Assembly (NCBI GenBank): GCA_019187195.1
Contig: JABAQT010000023.1
Span: 131,670 to 195,669, forward strand
DNA from: Bryobacteraceae bacterium
GTDB taxonomy: Bacteria; Acidobacteriota; Terriglobia; Bryobacterales; Bryobacteraceae
Direction of reading: 5' to 3'
Length of the DNA: 64,000 nt
The notes under the pieces are model-generated. The model was not told the DNA's origin, did not search any database, and saw only the letters and a list, made by a program, of their open reading frames with translations. Position numbers and translations under genes: made by a program. This document shows positions 53,128 through 63,627 of this stretch, one piece after another. How positions within the stretch are numbered: the first letter of the stretch is position 1; every line of letters starts with the position of its first letter.

Positions 53128-54105
53128 CTAGAAGCGCCGGGAGAGGCTGAAGATGAGAGTGTAATCGGCGAAGGCGGCGTCACCGTGGGTATGGTTGCGA
53201 TAGTCGGTGACGCTGATCTTGCGGTTGCGCTCGACGGCGACAGGGATGTTGCAGGTGAAGGTGTAGCTGCCGCGCGCATAGAGGATGCCCGGGTCGACGG
53301 AGATCGCATAGCCGGGCCTGCGAAATCCGCCGGCCCCTCCGAGGGCATCGCGGACGGGGACGCCTTCGATTCTTCCTCCGATGCTTACGGCGAGCCCGCG
53401 TATTTTGGGGACGGCGTGGCCGACGCCGCCACGGAATAGATACTGATCGGCGACCGACATGACTTCTTCGCCCCTGGCGCGGCGGAAGGTGGAAACGCCG
53501 TTCGTGTCGCGGGGATTGAAGAGGTAGACTCCGGCGAAGTAGAGTTCGCTGTTGAAGTACGTGCGTTTGTAGGCTTGAAGGTCGACGGCGAATCCGGTAC
53601 CCCCATCGCCGGCCTGAATGGACTGGTCGGCGGTGGCGATGATCTGTTGTCCCTGGCTGACTGCCAGGCCGGTGGCATTGTAAGTGCCGGTTGGGAGTTT
53701 GAGGCTCACGCCAAGGGAGATGTTGTTGCCGGATTCGGTGGGTGGCTTGAAGATCCAGGCGCGGGCTCCGACGGTGGCATCGCCGAAGCTGTTGACGACG
53801 TATCTTCCGGTGGGCGGGTAGAGCTGGTTGCGGTGCGCAAAGAGGACGGGGACGCTGGCCGAGACGCTCCAGCGCGGGGTGAGCTGGCGCTCGATGGAGA
53901 AGTCGAGCAAGTGGTAGATGTTCTGGATCTGGTTGCGATTGATTTCACGCTGTTTCTGCTCGACGGTGCCGATGAAATGGCGGAAGGAAGGCTGATAGCG
54001 ATACCCGATGGTGAGGGTCCACAGTTTCGGATGCGCGTGTTCGGATCTGCCGCACGTATTTTGTGCAAGCACGCCAAGCCCGGGCGTGCCTTGGCGCGCG
54101 GCCAC
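53128..54105 (-). CDS. Outer-membrane beta-barrel protein; signal peptide separated by an in-frame TGA
   Basis: From GTG 54105 the frame encodes 325 residues with alternating hydrophobic/polar strands and a C-terminal IFSLSRRF, typical of an outer-membrane barrel (WTLTIGYRYQPSFRHFIG, SFGDATVGARAWIFKP, ISLGVSLKLPTGTYNATG). It begins without an export signal. In the same frame, 31 codons upstream at ATG 54198, sits a good signal sequence (MRWAIAGFPTSVLSAIILAV) ending in TGA at 54106-54108. The intact gene therefore probably ran from 54198, and the TGA is a nonsense change, a sequencing error or a readthrough site. I list the uninterrupted part. Function unknown; it resembles channel/porin-like proteins. 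Confidence 0.65.
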   Translation of the reverse strand: MAARQGTPGLGVLAQNTCGRSEHAHPKLWTLTIGYRYQPSFRHFIGTVEQKQREINRNQIQNIYHLLDFSIERQLTPRWSVSASVPVLFAHRNQLYPPTGRYVVNSFGDATVGARAWIFKPPTESGNNISLGVSLKLPTGTYNATGLAVSQGQQIIATADQSIQAGDGGTGFAVDLQAYKRTYFNSELYFAGVYLFNPRDTNGVSTFRRARGEEVMSVADQYLFRGGVGHAVPKIRGLAVSIGGRIEGVPVRDALGGAGGFRRPGYAISVDPGILYARGSYTFTCNIPVAVERNRKISVTDYRNHTHGDAAFADYTLIFSLSRRF

Positions 54106-54327
54106 TCAACCCTGGCCGGCGCCAGGTCCGGGTATGGATACCGCGAGGATGATCGCGGAAAGGACAGAGGTTGGAAACCCAGCAATCGCCCAGCGCATTG
54201 GAAACGAGTGTAGGGTTTCCGGGGAGGGGGTTCAATAGTTGATTCATACTACGCGAGGCGGAGCGTTGACAGAGATTCCCTGGACGGACGCGGCCCGCCT
54301 GAGGTAGCATCCGGAGAGGAGCAACCG

Positions 54328-56301
54328 ATGAAAAGCCCGTCAAGGCTTACGTCCGCGGAAGGAGAGTTGCTCGAATCCTGGAAAGAGATTGCGGGATACC
54401 TCGGGAAGAGCGTCCGTACCGTGATCCGGTGGGAGAAGACGGAAGGGCTGCCGGTTCACAGGCACCAGCATGAAAAGAAGCCTTCCGTATTCGCCTATCG
54501 TTCGGAAGTCGATCAGTGGTGGAGCGGGCGGCGAGCGGCTTTGGAGGGATCATCCTGTCCTGTTCCTTCCCGATGGGAGCTTTTCCGGTACAGGTGGCTT
54601 GCGTTGGCCGTTATTGCGGTTCTGGCCGGGATCACCTTGTATCGGCTGGCCGGGCGAGAGGCGCCGCTTTCCACTCCGCCGGGGCTTGAGGTATTGACTT
54701 CGTACGCCGGCAACCAGGTGCTGCCGGCGCTCTCCCCTGATGGAGGACGAATCGCCTTCACATGGAACGGTTCGACATCCAGCAACTCCGACATATACGT
54801 GCAAACCACGGGCTCCGACGAGCCGAGGCGGTTGACGGACCACCTTTACATGGATTTCAGCCCGGCGTGGTCGCCCGACGGGGAGTGGATTGCGTTCCTC
54901 AGGCGGACGCCCGCCTTTGAGACGAGCGTGCTGGTCATTCCAGCGGCAGGTGGAACAGAACGAAAACTGAGCGACCTTTCGCTCCATCAATGGATGGATG
55001 CCACGCAGTTATCCTGGTCGTCCGACGGAAAGTGGCTCGTGGCGCCGGAAACGGCTGACGGGAAGCAGGGCTTATTTCTTCTGTCCGTGGAATCGGGCGA
55101 GAAGCGGCGCCTGACGGTTTCTTCCAACAATAGAGGCCACATGGATCCCGCTTTCTCGCCCGATGGCCGCCATATTGCTTTCCGCTGCGAGAATCTCGAA
55201 TACCGCTCGGAGGTCTGCATACTCGAGGTAGACGAGAGCCTCCGGCCGAAGGGGAAGATCGAGTTGGTCACGCGGCTTGGCGTCCGGTCAACCAGTCCGG
55301 TATGGACCTCTGACGGGCGGTCCCTGATTTTCAGTTCGGGCGCCTTTCTGAGCGACAGCGGCATTTACAGGCGGAGGGTTTTTCCTGCCGCGGCCCGCGC
55401 GCAACCACTCGAGACGCTCGTCACTCCGGCATCCGAGCAATACGCGCTGGGGGGATGCCGCCGGTGTGACGCCATCGTCTATACACGGCGGCAGAATGAG
55501 GACAATCTCTGGGAGATCCAGCGGGAAAACGGAAGGTGGAGACCCGCGAAGCTGATGAGCGGGTTTGCTTCCAACCGTTCGGAGAGGCACCCGGATCTGT
55601 CCCCGGACGGGAAAACTCTCGCGTTCGCTTCGAACCGGCGCGGGACAATGGAGGTCTGGGTGGGCAGTCTGGACGATCAGCAGCCGAGGCAACTGACTTC
55701 ATTCGGGACGGAAGGCGTCTCCGGAATCCGCTGGTCCCCGGATGGAAAACGGATCGCGGTAATAACCGGGGGAGACAGTGGCCTGCTGTACGTCGTGGCG
55801 GCGGCGGGGATGGAGAGGCGCAGACTGACCCAGGATGCGATACAGCCGTGCTGGTCGCCTGATGGAGAATGGATCTACTTTCGACGCGGGTTGACCGGCG
55901 CCGCGGGCCTGTTCAAGATCAGGGCCGAAGGCGGTCCGCAGGTGCAAGTCTCTGACGAGGAGGCGGACAATCCATGGTTTTCGAGAGATGGCGAATTTTT
56001 GTACTACCTTAGAAAAGAAGGGGTTTGGGGGATATCGCCGCGCCACCCGGCGGCGGGGCGTGTGATCATTCCCGGGGCGTTTTGGGCTTTTGCCGTTGGT
56101 CCGTATGGCATCTTCACCCTCGGCGCCGGTCCATGGGATCATGCGCTCGAGTTCCATCCACCCGCGGGCGGCGAATCCGTCAGGCTGTTGACGATGAAGG
56201 CCCCATGGTCCGGCTTCACGGTTTCAAGGGATGGCAACACGGTTATCTTTGCCAGGATCGAGAGGCAGGAGACGAACATCATGATGATACGCGGCCTTTA
56301 G
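54328..56301 (+). CDS. HTH-TM-PD40 (TolB-like) transmembrane regulator
   Basis: A 657-residue one-component regulator. Residues about 15-65 form an excisionase-like winged HTH (SWKEIAGYLGKSVRTVIRWE, then LPVHRHQHEKKPSVFAYRSE). A single helix at about 90-106 crosses the membrane. Residues about 120-650 are TolB-like PD40 propeller blades repeating SPDGxxIAF/WSPDGEW (for example near 150, 180, 280, 430, 490). Cytoplasmic DNA binding with an external propeller sensor is characteristic of acidobacteria. AGAGGAG precedes the ATG and a TAGCAT -10-like hexamer is at 54305-54310. The 3' end overlaps the TPR gene by 4 bp. Confidence 0.88.
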   Translation: MKSPSRLTSAEGELLESWKEIAGYLGKSVRTVIRWEKTEGLPVHRHQHEKKPSVFAYRSEVDQWWSGRRAALEGSSCPVPSRWELFRYRWLALAVIAVLAGITLYRLAGREAPLSTPPGLEVLTSYAGNQVLPALSPDGGRIAFTWNGSTSSNSDIYVQTTGSDEPRRLTDHLYMDFSPAWSPDGEWIAFLRRTPAFETSVLVIPAAGGTERKLSDLSLHQWMDATQLSWSSDGKWLVAPETADGKQGLFLLSVESGEKRRLTVSSNNRGHMDPAFSPDGRHIAFRCENLEYRSEVCILEVDESLRPKGKIELVTRLGVRSTSPVWTSDGRSLIFSSGAFLSDSGIYRRRVFPAAARAQPLETLVTPASEQYALGGCRRCDAIVYTRRQNEDNLWEIQRENGRWRPAKLMSGFASNRSERHPDLSPDGKTLAFASNRRGTMEVWVGSLDDQQPRQLTSFGTEGVSGIRWSPDGKRIAVITGGDSGLLYVVAAAGMERRRLTQDAIQPCWSPDGEWIYFRRGLTGAAGLFKIRAEGGPQVQVSDEEADNPWFSRDGEFLYYLRKEGVWGISPRHPAAGRVIIPGAFWAFAVGPYGIFTLGAGPWDHALEFHPPAGGESVRLLTMKAPWSGFTVSRDGNTVIFARIERQETNIMMIRGL

Positions 56302-57134
56302 GGCTGCCGCAGGGCGCTCGCGTCGATGACCTCACGGGCGGGTAACCGGGCGGATTGAAGAATGGCTTTTGCCCGCCGGTCCATGGCGCGTGCTTCCGCC
56401 TTGCGCCCGTTCTTCTTGAGCACGGCGGAGTACTCGGAGAGAAGCATGCCCAAGTGTGGATGATACGGGCCGCGAGTTCGTTCCATCAGGCCGACGGCCT
56501 GCCGGTAGTTGGCCTCCGCTTCCCGGTAATCGCCTTGCCGAGCGCAAACCAGGGCGAGATTTCCGAGCGTTTCCCCGGCGCCATCATCGGGCTGGCCGGC
56601 CGATTGCCGGTGCAGTTCGACCGCCCGTTCGAGGAGCGGCCTGGCGAGACGGAGTTCTCCGGTGGCGGCGCGGATCATCGCCAGGTCATTGATCATCCTG
56701 GCGAGGCCGGTTGACGGGCCATCCGGCTCCATCAGCCGAACCGCTTTCTCCTGGGTTTCCGCCGCCTCCTGATATCTACGCTGTTGGAACCGGATCTGGG
56801 CGAACATGTTCAGGATGCGTGCGCGATCCGCGGAGGAGGCAGAACGGCGCTGATGGCTGGAGGCGGCTTCGGCGTATTGTTCGGCGAGCGTCAACTTCCC
56901 CTGAGCCAGGTAGATTCCGGCCAGGCGGTAACAGGCGTTCTCGAGGTCACCGGGCGGCGTGCCGGCAGTGTCTTTGTAAAGTTGAAGAACCTTTTCCTGG
57001 AGGCGCTCCGCCTCCTGATAGCTGCCTCGCCGGTATCGCTCGCCGGCTTCCCTCTCGAGGTCGGCAATTGATTGGGCCGGACCGGCCGCGAAGACGGGAA
57101 GCACAAATGAGACGATCAGAGCTGGAATCGGCAT
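56298..57134 (-). CDS. Exported TPR protein
   Basis: A 278-residue protein starting MPIPALIVSFVLPVFAAGPA, a Sec signal; the longer frame to 57212 adds unrelated residues. About five TPR units follow, with YRRGSYQEAERLQEKVLQLY, YLAQGKLTLAEQYAEAAS, QQRRYQEAAETQEKAV, and ARQGDYREAEANYRQAVGLM. The late repeats are of the kinesin-light-chain/TPR_12 type seen with signalling proteins in acidobacteria. It is 106 bp downstream of the PD40 kinase in the same direction and may be cotranscribed. A periplasmic adapter between propeller sensors is plausible but unproven. Confidence 0.78.
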   Translation of the reverse strand: MPIPALIVSFVLPVFAAGPAQSIADLEREAGERYRRGSYQEAERLQEKVLQLYKDTAGTPPGDLENACYRLAGIYLAQGKLTLAEQYAEAASSHQRRSASSADRARILNMFAQIRFQQRRYQEAAETQEKAVRLMEPDGPSTGLARMINDLAMIRAATGELRLARPLLERAVELHRQSAGQPDDGAGETLGNLALVCARQGDYREAEANYRQAVGLMERTRGPYHPHLGMLLSEYSAVLKKNGRKAEARAMDRRAKAILQSARLPAREVIDASALRQP

Positions 57135-57240
57135 ACGCCGAGTCTGGCGGCGAAGCGGTTTGTTTTCAATGGACAGAAGATGACATGGCGAGCCTGTCAC
57201 GTCATGACACATACCGGCGAGGAGAGGTTGGGCGCGGGGC

Positions 57241-60018
57241 TCAGCGGAAGTTGGTGACTATCATGATCTCGCTGTCATTCTGGCCGGTACGTTCGTAGAG
57301 CAGGAATTTTCCATCGGGCGAAATCTCGACGGCTCCGACTTCGGCGGCGGGATCGATGGTTCTCATCACGGTATCACGGACGCCATCCTCGATACGGATG
57401 CGCGCGAGGGAGGCGGGTCCGTTGGCCTGGGGGATGAAATAGACGCCGCCGGGTCCGATGGTGAACTCGCGATTGCGCATATCGGAAGCGAGCTTGGTCT
57501 CCATGCCGCCGGCAAGGCTTTTCTTCCAGAGTTCGGCGCCGCGCGAGATCAGCAGCCACTTGCCGTCGCTGCTTTGGATGGCGTAACTCGCTCCGGCGTG
57601 GGTAATTTGAGTTGGCTTTTCGCCATCCAAGCCGATGCGCCAGACCTCGTCGCGGCCGGAACGATTGGAGACGAAGTACAGGAAACGGCTGTCGGTGGAC
57701 CAGGTGGGGAGGAAGTCGTCGGAGGGGGAGGCGGTGAGGTTGCGTTTCATGCTGCCGTCGGCGGCGGCTATCCAGAGGTCGGACTGGCCGGAGGGACGGG
57801 CGTCGAAGGCGATGTAACGGCCGTCGGGGGACCAGCGTGGGGAGCCGGTCTGGCCGCCTCCCATGGCGGTGATTCTGCCGGCGTTAGCGCCGCCCGAAGA
57901 GGAGACCCAGATCTCCCAGCTACCGAGGCGGTCCGAGGTGAAGGCGACGCGGCGGCCATCGGGGGAGTAAGAAGGTTGAAGAGTGAGGCGGGTGGAGTGG
58001 ATGAGATTTTGCGGGGGAGCGCCGCCGTCGAGAGGGACGCCCCAGATGTTGATATTGACGCGGCGGTGGACGTAGGCGAGGCGGGAACCGTCTTTCGAGA
58101 TGGAAGGAGAAAAGACATCGGGGCCGGTGGCTTCGACAAGGCGGGGTTCGCCGCCCCTGGAGGGAACGCGCCACAAGGAATAGAGGCCGCCGCGATTGGA
58201 GGAGAAAACGATCTCGCGGCCATCGGCGGTCCAGGTGAGGCCGGCAATCCAGCGCTGATCCCTGGTGACGCGGGTGGCGCGCATGCTGTCGAGGGCGAGG
58301 ACGTAGATATCGTGGGAGAGGAAACTGGAGCCTTGCGTGAAGGCTATTCTCGCGCCGTCGGGCGAATAGACGGGGTTGCCGAGGAAGGGCGCGCCCGAGA
58401 CGAGTTTCTTTTTCTCGTGGGAGCGGATATTGACGGAGTAGATGGAAACAGGCTCGGAGGGAGACATCCGGCCGGCGATGAGGAGGCTCGATCCGCCGGG
58501 AGACCAGTCGATGTTGCGGCCGCCCATTTGAGGAGGGACGGAATAGGCATCGGCCATCTTGAGTTCCCCTCCACCGAGGGAGCCGATGATGAAGTAGCCG
58601 GCATCGGGGCCGCGGAAACGGGCGAAGGCCAGGTAGCTGCCATCGGGGGACCAGACGGGGCTCTCTTCCCGGTCCGCGGTGCGGCTGACGCGGACAGCCG
58701 AGCCGGCTTCGACGAGTTTGACGTAGATGCCGGCTTCGGTCTCGCCCTCGGGCAGCCAACTGTAGGCGATCTTGCCGCCGTCGGGTGAGAGCACGGGGCC
58801 CTCCTTGAATCCGGCGGCGCTTTCGGCCGGTACGATGCGCGAGGGCGGGTCCACGCGGCGTTCGAGACGCCACAGGAAAACAGCAGCGATGGCGGCTAGC
58901 GCCACGCCGGCGGCGGCGAGAGCGGGGAGCGCGCGATTCTTGCGCGGGGCATGGATGACGGGCGCGACGCTCCCTGTTCCGCCATGGCGCGACACGCGCC
59001 GCAGTTCGGCGCGCAGATCGAGGGCGGACTGGTAGCGGAGGTCGCGGTCTTTTTCGAGGGCGCGCGTGATGATGCGATCGAGCTCGGCGGGGAGATCGGG
59101 CCGGAGCCGCGAAGGGGGAAGCGCGATGCCGCTGAGAATCTTGCGGAATACGTTGGTGGCTCCTTCGCCCTCGAAGGGGACGCGTCCGGTGGCCATCTCG
59201 TAGAGCACGACGCCGAGAGCGTAGGTATCGGTTCGAATGTCGGCGTCCTCGCCGAGGATCTGCTCGGGGGACATGTAGGAGGGAGTGCCGGGGACGGTGC
59301 GGGGATTGGTGAGCGTGATTTCGTCGGGCGCCAGTTTGCGGGCGGCTTTGGTGCGCTTGGCGAGACCGAAATCAAGAATCTTGGTCTGCCCGGACCGGGT
59401 GAGGAAGATATTGCCGGGTTTGATGTCGCGGTGGACGAAGCCGCGGGCGTGGGCGGCTCCGAGGGCGTCGGCGATCTCCGCTCCTATGTGGAGAAGCTCG
59501 GAGATCTCGAGAGGCCTGCCGTGAAGACGCTCGCGGAGGGTCTGCCCTTCGAGCAGTTCCATGGTCAGGTAGGGGCGTCCCCGCCATTCGCCGATGTCGT
59601 AAAGGCGGCAGATGTTGGGGTGTTCGAGGACGGAGGCGGCGCGGGCTTCGCGGCGGAAGCGCTCGACGAATTCGGCGTCGCCGGCAAGTTCCGGGAGGAG
59701 CATTTTGAGAGCTACCTCGCGCCCGAGACGTTCGTCCACGACGCGGTAGACTTCGGCCATGCCACCCGAGCCGATACGGCCGAGGACACGATAAGGGCCG
59801 ATGGTCTCGGCCTGGTCATCGAGCAGGGAGGAAGCCGCGTTCCAGCGTCCCGAGTCATCTTCGGCCTGGTCGTGCGAGAGCAGCAGGGACCGGACCTGAG
59901 TTTCGAGGTCCTGATCGTTGAGGCATCGGTCGCGAAGCCACTGGGAACGCGCGGCGGCATCGACTTGAAGCGCCTCGTCGAAGATTTCGGTCACTTTGGC
60001 CCAGCGGTCGGGTGTCAT
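57241..60018 (-). CDS. Ser/Thr protein kinase with C-terminal PD40 propeller
   Basis: A 925-residue receptor-like kinase from ATG 60018 ([17 protein letters not shown]); the longer frame to 60303 antisense-overlaps the ankyrin gene and is not used. Residues about 72-345 are a complete Hanks-type kinase: GSGGMAEVY (83-91), Lys105, HRDIKPGN with Asp198, DFGLA with Asp216, and [11 protein letters not shown] helix at about 363-384 crosses the membrane and about 520 residues of PD40 (TolB-like) repeats follow outside. The start motif MTPDRWxxVxxIFxEAL is typical of acidobacterial kinases cooperating with ECF sigma factors, and one lies at 62113-62688. Confidence 0.93.
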   Translation of the reverse strand: MTPDRWAKVTEIFDEALQVDAAARSQWLRDRCLNDQDLETQVRSLLLSHDQAEDDSGRWNAASSLLDDQAETIGPYRVLGRIGSGGMAEVYRVVDERLGREVALKMLLPELAGDAEFVERFRREARAASVLEHPNICRLYDIGEWRGRPYLTMELLEGQTLRERLHGRPLEISELLHIGAEIADALGAAHARGFVHRDIKPGNIFLTRSGQTKILDFGLAKRTKAARKLAPDEITLTNPRTVPGTPSYMSPEQILGEDADIRTDTYALGVVLYEMATGRVPFEGEGATNVFRKILSGIALPPSRLRPDLPAELDRIITRALEKDRDLRYQSALDLRAELRRVSRHGGTGSVAPVIHAPRKNRALPALAAAGVALAAIAAVFLWRLERRVDPPSRIVPAESAAGFKEGPVLSPDGGKIAYSWLPEGETEAGIYVKLVEAGSAVRVSRTADREESPVWSPDGSYLAFARFRGPDAGYFIIGSLGGGELKMADAYSVPPQMGGRNIDWSPGGSSLLIAGRMSPSEPVSIYSVNIRSHEKKKLVSGAPFLGNPVYSPDGARIAFTQGSSFLSHDIYVLALDSMRATRVTRDQRWIAGLTWTADGREIVFSSNRGGLYSLWRVPSRGGEPRLVEATGPDVFSPSISKDGSRLAYVHRRVNINIWGVPLDGGAPPQNLIHSTRLTLQPSYSPDGRRVAFTSDRLGSWEIWVSSSGGANAGRITAMGGGQTGSPRWSPDGRYIAFDARPSGQSDLWIAAADGSMKRNLTASPSDDFLPTWSTDSRFLYFVSNRSGRDEVWRIGLDGEKPTQITHAGASYAIQSSDGKWLLISRGAELWKKSLAGGMETKLASDMRNREFTIGPGGVYFIPQANGPASLARIRIEDGVRDTVMRTIDPAAEVGAVEISPDGKFLLYERTGQNDSEIMIVTNFR

Positions 60019-60118
60019 CGATTCTCTGGCCCATCTTAGCGTACCTATCGAGGAATTCCGTCCGAGGGATGATCCAAAGCGGGAAGCTGAATTCGCGACC
60101 TTGCACAGAGGAGCGAAT

Positions 60119-62116
60119 ATGATGCGAATTCTGAAAACAACCGCGGCCGGACTGGCGCTAGCCGCCGCGATGATGGCGGGCAACAGTACGGCGGGGGACC
60201 GGGACGCGGCGTTGCAGGAGGCGATCCGCCGGGGCGATTCGGGGCGGATGAAAGCGCTGCTCGATGCGGGCGCGGACGCGAATGCGGTGGACGAAGAGGG
60301 CACGCCGGCGCTGATGAACGCGGCGCTATACGCGGGCGCGGGGCAGATGAAGATATTGCTCGATCGCGGCGCGAAGGTGAATGCGAGGAACCGGGCGGGA
60401 GCGACGGCGCTGATTTGGGCGGCGGGGGACGGCGAGAAGGCGCGGCTGCTGGTGGCGGCGGGAGCGGACGTGAACGCACAGTCGATGCCGGGAAGGACGG
60501 CGCTTCAGATCGCGGCGGCGGCGGCGAACGGCGCATCGACGGTGAGGTTGCTGCTCGATGAGGGAGCGAAGGTGGACGCGCGGGACCAGATCGAACCGAT
60601 GCCGATGCTGTTTACGGGAGGGGGGAAAGCGACGCCGCTGATCGAGGCGTCGCGCGTGGGCGATGTGGCGACGGTGCGCGCGCTGCTGGTGGCGGGAGCG
60701 GATGTGAATGCGAAGGCCGCGCAGGGTGTGACGGCGTTGAGCGAAGCGGTGTTGTACGGGCGGCGGGAGATGGTGAAGGAGTTGTTGGCGAACGGGGCCG
60801 CGGCGGACATAGCGGTTTCCGCGAGCAGGATGCCGCTGCTGTCGATGGCCGCCATGCGCGGCGACACAGTGATTGCGCGGATGCTGCTGAGCGCCGGGGC
60901 CAAGGTGAATGCGGCGGACGCGACGGGGGCTACTCCGCTGATGTGGGCGTCGTATTTCGAGCGCGTCAACGCGGACATGGCGCGGCTTTTCCTGCAGGCG
61001 GGAGCGGATGTGAAGGCGGTGAACAAGCAGGGGGAATCGGCGCTCGACTGGGCGCGGGCGCGCGGGGAGACGAAGGTGGCGAAGATGCTGCGCGGGGCCG
61101 GGGCGGCGGCGAAGCCGGCGGCGGAGGTTGAGACTCGAGCGGCGGCCGCCGAAGAGGTTCCCGCGGAAGTGACGCTGCGGCTGCTCGCCAAAGCCGGGGA
61201 GGGCAGCTTCAAGGTTGCCGGATGCGCCACCTGCCACAATCACACGCTGCCGCTGGTGGCGTTCGGGCAGGCTTCGCGCCACGGCATCGTGGTGGATCAC
61301 AAGGCGGAGAAGCAGTTGATGACTTATGTGATGGCGATGGCGAAGCCGATGACGGAGATTCTGATTGAAGGCTCCTCGGTGCCTCCGGACATGCAGGTGA
61401 CGGGGGGCTACATTCTGGAGGCGCTGGCGGCGCAGAACTACCCCGCGGACAGGCTGACGGCGGCGGTGGCGCACAACATCACGCTGCAGCAGATGGGGGA
61501 TGGGAGATGGGTAGGCTGGTCGCCGCGGCCTCCGCTCGAGAACGGGGATATACAGGCGACGGCGATGTCAATCAGGGCGCTGCGGCTATACCCGCTCGAA
61601 GGGCGGCGTGAAGAGTTGAACGCGCGGGTGGCGAAGGCGGGGTTGTGGCTGCGGCGAGCGGTTCCGGTGACAAATGAAGAACACGTGATGCGGCTGTTGG
61701 GATTGAAGTGGGCGGGAATTGATTCCGCCGAGATCAGGGCGTCGGCTGACCGGCTGGCGCGCCTGGAGCGCGCTGACGGGGGGTGGGCGCAACTGCCCGG
61801 CCTCGAGAGCGACGCCTACGCGACCGCGAAGGCTGTCCATGCGCTGCGGGAAGTGGGGGGAAGCCCGGCGAGCGTGAAGGCGGGGATGAATTACCTTCGC
61901 CGGACGCAGTTGGCGGACGGGTCCTGGCATGTGAAGACGCGGGCGTTTCCGTTCCAGCCGCTGCGCGACACGGGCTTCCCGCATGGCCGCGACCAGTGGA
62001 TTTCGGCCGCGGCGACGAGTTGGGCGATGATTGCGCTGATTCCCGAACAGGGACAACAGATGCAGACGAAACAGCTCCGGCCAACCCGCCGGAGCCGGAC
62101 CGGGAGCAGCGACTAG
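60119..62116 (+). CDS. Ankyrin repeat-CxxCH-alpha/alpha-toroid fusion, exported
   Basis: A 665-residue protein. ATG 60119 follows AGAGGAG and opens a signal ([20 protein letters not shown]). Residues about 27-320 contain roughly eight ankyrin repeats ([40 protein letters not shown]). A heme-c-type motif CATCH lies at 369-373, followed by HTLPL. Residues about 430-640 have helical repeats with DGRWVGW, DGGWAQL and DGSWHV, resembling squalene-cyclase/prenyltransferase toroid (QW-like) repeats, though the cyclase DXDD motif is not seen. Role unknown; if heme binds, a periplasmic electron-transfer or sensor function is possible. Divergent from the PD40 kinase and 4-bp convergent overlap with the sigma factor. 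Confidence 0.8.
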   Translation: MMRILKTTAAGLALAAAMMAGNSTAGDRDAALQEAIRRGDSGRMKALLDAGADANAVDEEGTPALMNAALYAGAGQMKILLDRGAKVNARNRAGATALIWAAGDGEKARLLVAAGADVNAQSMPGRTALQIAAAAANGASTVRLLLDEGAKVDARDQIEPMPMLFTGGGKATPLIEASRVGDVATVRALLVAGADVNAKAAQGVTALSEAVLYGRREMVKELLANGAAADIAVSASRMPLLSMAAMRGDTVIARMLLSAGAKVNAADATGATPLMWASYFERVNADMARLFLQAGADVKAVNKQGESALDWARARGETKVAKMLRGAGAAAKPAAEVETRAAAAEEVPAEVTLRLLAKAGEGSFKVAGCATCHNHTLPLVAFGQASRHGIVVDHKAEKQLMTYVMAMAKPMTEILIEGSSVPPDMQVTGGYILEALAAQNYPADRLTAAVAHNITLQQMGDGRWVGWSPRPPLENGDIQATAMSIRALRLYPLEGRREELNARVAKAGLWLRRAVPVTNEEHVMRLLGLKWAGIDSAEIRASADRLARLERADGGWAQLPGLESDAYATAKAVHALREVGGSPASVKAGMNYLRRTQLADGSWHVKTRAFPFQPLRDTGFPHGRDQWISAAATSWAMIALIPEQGQQMQTKQLRPTRRSRTGSSD

Positions 62117-62688
62117 GTTTCCGGTTCGGGACTGGCTCCGAGGGCCCGTTGGAGAAACGCGCGGGCCACGAGCCAGTCCCGCTTCACGGTCGGGGTGGAC
62201 ACGCCGATGACTTCGGCGGTCTCCTCGATGGTGAGGCCGGCGAAGTAGCGCAGTTCGACGATCTTCGCCTGCCGCGGGTCGAGTTTGGCCAGTTCATCGA
62301 GGGCGTCATTGATGGCGATGACGTCGGCGTCCTGCTGGACGAATGGTTCTGGGGAGTCATCGAGAGAGACTTTGGGCCCGCCGCGCTTCTTAGCGTTGCG
62401 GGCTTTGGCGTGATCGACGAGAATTCGCCGGGCCATTTCGGACGCAACCGCGAAGAAATGAGCCCGGTTCTGCCATTTGGAGCCCTTCTGTCCGACGAGG
62501 CGGAGGTAGGCCTCGTGGACGAGGGCGGTGCTTTCGAGGGTGTGCTCGGCGCGCTCCTTCAACATCTGGCGGCGGGCGATCTTGCGCAGCTCCTGGTAGA
62601 CGAGCGGGGTGAGTTCGTCGAGGGCTTCGCGGTCGCCGGTGGACCAGCGTTCGAGGAGGCGGGTGACGTCTTTGGGTGTGGAGTCCAT
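62113..62688 (-). CDS. ECF-subfamily RNA polymerase sigma factor (Sig-70_X6/TIGR02999-like)
   Basis: A 191-residue sigma factor. The start MDSTPKDVTRLLERW at 62688 is preferred; the frame to 62769 adds non-family sequence. Region 2 is near residues 20-95 (LTPLVYQELRKIARRQML, STALVHEAYLRLVG, RAHFFAVASEMARRILVDHA) and region 4 near 130-190 (LDPRQAKIVELRYFAGLTIE, VGVSTPTVKRDW). The ARxILVDxA text is typical of the TIGR02999 group, found mostly in Acidobacteria and Planctomycetes, often with Hanks-type kinases and no classical anti-sigma factor. No anti-sigma gene is adjacent here. Confidence 0.92.
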   Translation of the reverse strand: MDSTPKDVTRLLERWSTGDREALDELTPLVYQELRKIARRQMLKERAEHTLESTALVHEAYLRLVGQKGSKWQNRAHFFAVASEMARRILVDHAKARNAKKRGGPKVSLDDSPEPFVQQDADVIAINDALDELAKLDPRQAKIVELRYFAGLTIEETAEVIGVSTPTVKRDWLVARAFLQRALGASPEPET

Positions 62689-62835
62689 GGTTGCCGCTCT
62701 ATGGATGATTGCGAGCGCTCTGGCTGGAGCGGATTGAAAGACTGCCTCGGGGATTGTGCGGCATTCCACAGACGAGTCTACCAGAGACCAGTCCTTGCAA
62801 CCAGTTAGCGGAGAGGTACTATTCCGGAACTTCTC

Positions 62836-63615
<780 letters not shown>

Positions 63616-63627
63616 ACGGATCGAAAT

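Noticed and set aside
53128..54198. Selenocysteine at the in-frame TGA
   Set aside because: The TGA sits just after a signal peptide, no bacterial SECIS-like hairpin is evident directly downstream, and the family has no known selenoproteins.
54266..54271. TTGACA upstream of the HTH-PD40 gene
   Set aside because: No -10-like hexamer lies 16-18 bp downstream (the sequence there is CGCGGC), so it is not a convincing promoter.
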